Below are positions 58,424 to 64,000 of a stretch of DNA of 64,000 nt, in pieces. Under the pieces are notes generated by a model. The model saw only the letters and a list, made by a program, of their open reading frames with translations. It made no database searches and was not told the origin of the DNA. The stretch comes from Tetraselmis striata (taxonomy: Eukaryota > Chlorophyta > Chlorodendrophyceae > Chlorodendrales > Chlorodendraceae). The DNA is taken from NCBI GenBank assembly GCA_006384855.1, contig VCJN01002690.1:1-64000 (forward strand). The letters run 5' to 3'. The translations under genes and the position numbers were made by a program. Numbering within the stretch: the first letter of the stretch is position 1; the number at the start of each line of letters is the position of its first letter.

Positions 58424-61400
58424 TCTAAGTACATACCAATTCTCATGCGGCGGTGGAACGTATGCAGCGGCACACACAGGAGCCTTTGTCTTTCAATAAG
58501 ACTACATAAAAATGTTCAGCAAAAGTTCATATTACGTTTTGACGATGACTTGTCAGGCCTTTTGCACCATAGAGGGGGGGGGGGGGGGGGGTTAGTCGCC
58601 TACAGGTAAACAACACCCAACTTGCTAGCACCACAGCATGGGTATCCGGCCGCCTTTGGGCAGGGCCTCATCTGTGCGTGGCTTGTTGCGACCCTTCCCC
58701 GCGTGGCCACGTAGGCAAGAACAAGCGGGAGGAGCAGTACATGATGGCGGACGACCCCACCATGCGGGCGCGGTGGAACGTCGCCGACCTGCGCACGCTG
58801 GTGAGCCCCCCCACTCCCCCCCCCCCCCCAACTTCCCGGCGCTCCGCCCCTCCCCTCCCCCGCGCCACCCATCATCAGCCCAACTCAGCCCCCAACTCCC
58901 GGATTGACCCACCAAGCTGAACCCCCCCCCCCCCCCCCCCCGGGGCCCTTCCTGTCCCCTCCGCAGTCGCTCATCACGTGCTTCAGCGCCATCCTGCTCA
59001 CAGGCGCCATCCCGCTGGCGGAGCAGTTCATCGTGCGCGCCCTGCCCGCCCTGAACTGCATGCCGTGCGTCCACACCGCACCCCCCCCCCCCCCCCCCCC
59101 GCGCCAATCCAGAGACTGACCCCCCCCCCCCCTTTCTTGCCCTCTCTCTTTCATCTGGACGATGCCGCCTGCTTCGCGATGGCGCAGTGGTACCAGTACG
59201 ACGCGCGGCTCACCGAGATTTGCGTCGCCAACTGGGTGATCGCTGGCACGGCTGGCATCATGGTGCGTCGGCTGGTGGTCGGGGCGCAGCGAATAGCCAT
59301 GTGTGCGGTGGGGGTTCTTGTTGGTAGTGGTTATAGTGGGTTTTTTTGTGTGTGTGTGTGTGGGGGGGGGGGGGGGGTTGCTTGTGGGGGGGGGGGGGGG
59401 GGCTAGGGGCGCTGTTGTCATCGAACTTATCGCCACCGCCGCCCTTTAGGGCATCGCCGCCGTGCTCTCCAAGCGCTCCTACCTGGTCGCCTTCCACGTC
59501 ATCATCGGCGGCATGTTTGGCGCCGGCGTTGGCCTCTACTCTGTCATCATGTACTACGACATGACCGTGAGGTGCCTCCCCCCCCCAGCCTTCCATCAGA
59601 GCATTTGGTATAAAGATCCCACCCGCGGCGGCTTGTTTTCCCGAGTGCTGCCGCACGCTGAATCCGGGGCCGGCCGCTGAATGCCTGCCGCTGCAGGTGC
59701 GAGATGATGCAGGCCGCGTACGTAGGCTGCTCCGGCTGCGAGTGCGCGCTGCAGAACCGATGCACCAAGGTCCCTCCCCCCCCCCCCCCCCCCCCCTCTC
59801 TGGGGTGCAAACATGCTCCCCCCCTGCGTTCCCTCCACCCGGCAGAGACCCGACCCCCCACCCTCCCGCCATCCCCTGCTGCGCAGGATGATCTGCTCAC
59901 CGACGCCTGTTCTTCATGCGCCGCCTGGCCGAATGAAGTCTGCTCCGCCGTGACCGCCTTTTCGCTCACCTCCATCATGGTTACCTCCGCCCCCCGCCCC
60001 CGCCCTCTGCCCCTTGCCCCCCCCCCCCCCCCCCGGCACCCCGCACCCCGCCTCACTGCTCACGCTGGCTGGATGGCGTCTGCCAGCCCTTCGCCCCGTT
60101 CCCTATTGCACCCGTGCTCTGGGTTCGCCACGTTTCCCTGCTTTAGACCTCCTCGCCAAGAAGGAATAAACCCTACGAAAGCACGTGGACATATCTTGAA
60201 ACATGTCAGACGACACCTGAAAATCTGGCCTGGCCAACTTGATGGTGGGAAACAGTTGATTTCTTTTGCGACCCGCAAGCCCAATGAAGGGGTTTGGTAT
60301 TGCGCGTGCGCGCAGGGCCTGCTGGCGGTGATCTTCACCTCGGTGCCCGTGGGCGTCAACCTGCTGCTGCTGCTGCGCATGGAGGCGCAGACCGGCGAGG
60401 CCTTCAAGACGATGAAGAACATGGACACCTCCGAGGTACGCCCCCCCCCCCCCCCCCACCCCCCACCCCTGCCATCCCTGCCGCTCACATGCCGTGCCGC
60501 GTGTGGTGTGGCACCTGGTGGTTTTTTAGGTTATGGGTTAGGGTTTGTTCTCGGTTGATAAACGAAGGCGGGGTTGCAAGGCGGCCTTGGTGGTGCGTAG
60601 CCTTCTTTGTGTACACTCCGAGGCTCTGCAGCGGATGCATGACAACACGACACCTACCACGCCCGGAATTATTACCATATACGGCTTACCGGTACACCCG
60701 CTTCGGCCTGATGTTGCTCCAACCCCCCAGAACCGAAGCACCAACCCTGCATCCTCCATTTGCCAAGGAGGGGCGGGGGGGGGGGGGGGGGGGGGGGGGC
60801 CCGCAAACTAGACCGCTCTGTAGGCACACGGGGCAATACGGGTGGCAACATATCCATCATCGGCTGGCTTCAGATATAGACACTCAAAGCCCCTTGAAAA
60901 GGGTGTCGAACCCTGGTGAGGCCCTAACAAATGCATAAGAACGCCTCGTTCTGTGCCCTGAGCCACGCCCGTCCTCTGCCTGCGCCGCAGCTCGAGCACC
61001 AGATGGAGCTGCTGGCGGTGGGCGCGGACCCGACCGCGCGGCCGACGTCCATCAACCTGCTCATCGACCGCGTGAAGGACCATGGCGACACGCGCCTGGC
61101 GGACAAGGCGACGGCGGCGCTCAACGTGTACCGCGCCGTCAAGCGCGGGCCGCCCGAGACCAACAAGCTGAAGGAGCTGGTTGCCCGCAGCAACGGGCCT
61201 GCCATGCTCAACGTCGCCTCGCTCGCGCAGAAGCAGGTGGGCCTCCCCCGGGGCAGCATGCGCCTGCTGGCCCGCCCCCCGCCCCCTGGTGATGGAAGCT
61301 TACCCGGTACGTCAAAACACTTCGAACAGCAGGGCATCTGACGCGCCATTACGGCGGCGCTGTCGGAATATGACCAGCGAGTGCGCAGAATGTGGATGGG

Positions 61401-62410
61401 GGCTCCTGCTGCTGATGATGTGAACTGGGTTTGCGGGCCCCCAAAATGAGAACGGAACCCTCTGGCTGTTCTGTGTTTCTTTCTCCACGAAGTATGCATG
61501 TGCGCATGTTATACTGTATTTTATTCCTTCGAGGGGGTCCAAACCAGCATTATGAGGACAACTCAGATGAGGGTGGTTTCGGGGCACGCATTCGCTCATC
61601 TTGTTATGACATGCCATGGTTTAGGGTTCTGGGTTATCGGTTTTAGGGTTTAGGGTTGACACAACGCTCTCCGTGCGACAATACATGTGGGCTTGATGCG
61701 TCTTGGCCGTGCTCTCATCGATCCGTGGAGCCCGACGCCTCGGCATGTGTGGCCATCCACCGCCCATGGGCCCACCTCCTCCACCACCCTGGTCCCGATG
61801 GATCACCCTGTGGCGTGTTTGCCATATTGCGTGCATGGGTGGGCGGCCGGGGGGGGGGGGGGGGGTGAGGGGGGGCTGTCCGCGGTGAGAGGGCGCGACA
61901 GTCGTGTTGGCACCCACTGCCCGTGCCCGGCGCCCGATGTGCGCGCAGGCGGCCAGCAGCGATGGCGCGCTGGAGAGCAACGAGGAGAAGGTTGGCGGAG
62001 CCAGCGGCGCGGTCCGGTTCAAGCGGCTGATGAGCCACCGCAAGGCGAGCGAGAAGGCGCTGGGCGACGACTCCGCGTCCGCCTCTGCCAGCCAGCCAGC
62101 AGGTGGGGGGCCGGCTGGGGGTGGGGGCGGCGGTGGCGGCGGCGGCGCCATCGGCGGCGCCGCCAAGTTGAAGGGGCTGCTGCGCGGCGGCTCGTCTCGC
62201 CAGCCGGGCAAGGGGAAGCAGCCGGCGGAGGCGCTGGAGGAGAGCGAGAGCCAGGTCGAGGTGCTGGCGGAGGAGCGCGAGGAGTTCAAGATCATGCCGG
62301 TGGGCAACGCCAAGCTGCGCAAGAACGAGTGGTCCATGTCGCGCTTCAATGATGTCGAGCTGGCCAGCCCTGGCGGCGCCGCCATCTCCACTTTTGAGCT
62401 CGAGGACTAA
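58205..62410 (+). CDS. Tetraspanin-like four-span membrane protein with long tails
   Basis: Ten exons (58205-58379, 58715-58800, 58967-59068, 59188-59262, 59450-59571, 59697-59769, 59887-59979, 60316-60435, 60991-61236, 61949-62410) splice in matching phases to 517 residues. A basic cytoplasmic N-tail of about 85 residues leads to span 1 (LITCFSAILLTGAIPLAEQF). Span 2 surrounds CVANWVIAGTAGIMGIAAVL and span 3 is VAFHVIIGGMFGAGVGLYSV. A loop with eight to nine cysteines follows (CEMM, CSGCEC, CTK, CSSC, EVC), then span 4 (LAVIFTSVPVGVNLLLLL). The span-loop-span plan and Cys-rich second large loop resemble tetraspanins, though no CCG motif is seen. The C-tail of about 240 residues is Ala/Gly/Lys-rich and disordered-looking, with a glycine run. 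The exon 3 donor (GTCCAC) is the weakest junction. Function is unknown. Confidence 0.78.
61616..61658. repeat. Interstitial telomere-type repeats
   Basis: GGTTTAGGGTT, GGTTTTAGGGTTTAGGGTT and variants lie in the last intron of the tetraspanin-like gene. A shorter stretch, GGGTTAGGGTTTG, lies at about 60534 in the preceding intron. Confidence 0.75.
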
Positions 62411-63557
62411 GGGAACCCCCCCCCCCCCCCCCCCCCTCCTCCACCCGCAATTAATTGCCCATGAGACGGCTCCGAAGGCCCAAGCAAGCAAAAGCTGATA
62501 GATTTAATCTTAATCCCCTTCCCCCCCCGATAATGCCGCCGCCTAAACCTGTACATTTAATCCCGATTGCCTTGCTGTCAGTATGGTATACGCTTTCATG
62601 GCATGAAAGAAAACGTCGTCTGACTACCGTACCCACGCTCTGGGTGCACGCCGTATTATTGTTTTGGACCCCCGCGGCGAAGAGAGAAAAACGTTATCTG
62701 AAACCTACACCGAAATTTCGGCTGCAAAACAATTTTGGGGACACGCGAACCCAATTAACTGTTATACGATACGTTGACGTAGCTCCCCCGTGGTTCACGC
62801 ACAGTTACCCATGTTCATCATGGAATATGCTGGTCGGGGAGCTCGCCGCCCATAATGGCATCAGCATGCAGTCAACGGACACAGCGTGAGAAGCTGCCTG
62901 TTTTTTTCAGCTGGCGGTAACGCTGCACCGGCTGTTGAGCCCTCTGACATCTCACATCGCAAGCCAGGAACGACTGCCTGATGACGCTGAGGAGCGAGAT
63001 TTACCGCGCAAGCAGAGCCTGCCCATCGCGTCGCGATGATTTGCAGTGCGTCTGGGTCCCAACACACTCATCATGGCCGGCCCTGCTCGTGACTGAATTG
63101 GCTGCTGAGACACAAAGGACACCTCGCCATGACACGTCCTTCCCCCCCGCTGCACCCGCAGGACGAGTTGCTTTTCTGCACCATTGCGCGAACACCTCCG
63201 TGATGTACCCGGATACTTCATGACTCACCATTATCGCGCGTAGTGGTGGTCTGTCCTGTCAGCGGGGGAGGCCCCTGCGGGAAGGAGGACAGAAGGAAAG
63301 GGGGGGGGGGGGGGCTTTTGCGCGATGGTGCGCGCAGCTGCAAGCATGCTTCCGGCAATGACGGCAGTCCTGTGGCGCAGCCCGGGGCTTTTTCTGCATT
63401 TACAATACGCTAAGCAGGGAGAGGGCCCCAACCGTTTGGGTCGGCTCCCTGTGCGCACAGGCTGCCGCGCTGCCTAGCTTATTATTAACTACTCTACAGG
63501 GGGGGGGGGGAGGGGGTTCATCATCGTGGGTCATCTCATGGCCTGGCGGCTCCGCGC
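62411..63557. other. Convergent 3' spacer
   Basis: Lies between two genes that end toward each other. Contains poly-C at 62418-62436, poly-G at 63301-63314 and 63500-63511, and no recognised gene. Confidence 0.5.
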
Positions 63558-63830
63558 TCAGCATGCGAGTCTGGTCTCGTGCTGCTGCGCAACCTCCGCG
63601 ATGGCGGACGCCTTGCCGAGCGCGACGGACGCACGGCTCTCAATGAGCTCCCGCACAAAGTGCTGCAGCTTGTCGATGCCGATGTTGGGCATGACCACCA
63701 CGTGCGCGACGTCGCCCTCGCACGCCAGCTGCCACTTGCGCACAAAGTCGAGGTCCTCCGGGCGCTCAAAGACCACGGTGGAGCTCAGGTCGTTCAGCAT
63801 CACGCGGATGCCCGCCGACTCCAGCATCGA
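63558..63830 (-). CDS. PLP-dependent decarboxylase (serine/histidine decarboxylase-like), last exon
   Basis: The last exon, 90 residues, begins after a CCTGCAG acceptor and ends at the stop at 63558; the rest of the gene lies beyond the right edge. The sequence carries the C-terminal signature of plant-type group II decarboxylases: [18 protein letters not shown], then FVRKWQLAC, then [19 protein letters not shown]. In plants this family makes ethanolamine from serine; related members act on histidine. The PLP lysine and substrate-binding residues lie in missing exons, so substrate cannot be judged. 63831-64000 is read as intron. Confidence 0.82.
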   Translation of the reverse strand, partial: SMLESAGIRVMLNDLSSTVVFERPEDLDFVRKWQLACEGDVAHVVVMPNIGIDKLQHFVRELIESRASVALGKASAIAEVAQQHETRLAC

Positions 63831-64000
63831 CTGCAGGCAGCCACGCACACGGCGCAATTAGGGCCCAATCGGCCACCCCTCAAATGTAAACTACAGCTTC
63901 GTGGCTACATCATGACAGTAAGCCCTGAATCGGAAACCTCGAATGAAGATTCCTGGGCCAATGTAACCGGGGGCTCGCGCACAATGACAAGGGAGACTGG

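Overview
The window looks like nuclear DNA of an intron-rich eukaryotic microbe, most likely a green alga or another photosynthetic protist. The genes have many GT-AG introns and GC-rich exons. TTTAGGG-type telomere motifs occur in introns. One partial gene resembles the plant/algal serine (histidine) decarboxylase family. More than 40 runs of ten or more G or C are scattered through introns and spacers. A prasinophyte with a large repetitive genome would fit, but the species cannot be fixed from the sequence alone.

Layout, left to right. 1-9.9 kb is almost all mobile or repeat DNA: a dispersed repeat with inverted ends, a diverged inverted-arm pair, a broken Ty1/copia-type LTR element keeping only a gag region, a LINE 3' tail and a TTA-flanked MITE. 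9.9-13.2 kb holds a small two-exon membrane protein (+) and an intronless secreted glycosyltransferase-like gene (-). 14.0-17.1 kb holds three near-tandem copies of a Helitron2-like element. 18.8-20.9 kb is a decayed hAT-like transposon. 22.6-23.0 kb is a hexanucleotide microsatellite. 24.9-27.1 kb is an unrecognised multi-exon gene (-) with apparent frame breaks. 28.9-30.6 kb holds a TA-flanked transposon and a tRNA-derived SINE. 30.9-33.5 kb is a complete cytosolic tryptophanyl-tRNA synthetase (+).

The centrepiece is 34.5-54.1 kb, a divergently transcribed pair of paralogous secreted subtilases. The right-hand gene (48239-54070, +, 14 exons, 797 residues, every intron phase consistent) has a full Asp/His/Asn/Ser catalytic set. 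The left-hand gene (34517-45685, -, 13 exons) keeps the same architecture and intron phases but has lost the catalytic histidine and serine, so it should be a pseudoprotease. A PIF/Harbinger-type transposon with 40-bp perfect terminal inverted repeats sits in the spacer between their 5' ends.

55.8-57.1 kb has a second SINE copy, a LINE 3' fragment and a Helitron2-like scrap. 58.2-62.4 kb is a 10-exon tetraspanin-like four-span membrane protein (+, 517 residues). The window ends inside a PLP-dependent decarboxylase gene (-).

An unusual genome-wide trait is that many introns carry a long C-run on the coding strand within about 25-40 nt of the donor, most clearly in the tetraspanin-like gene.
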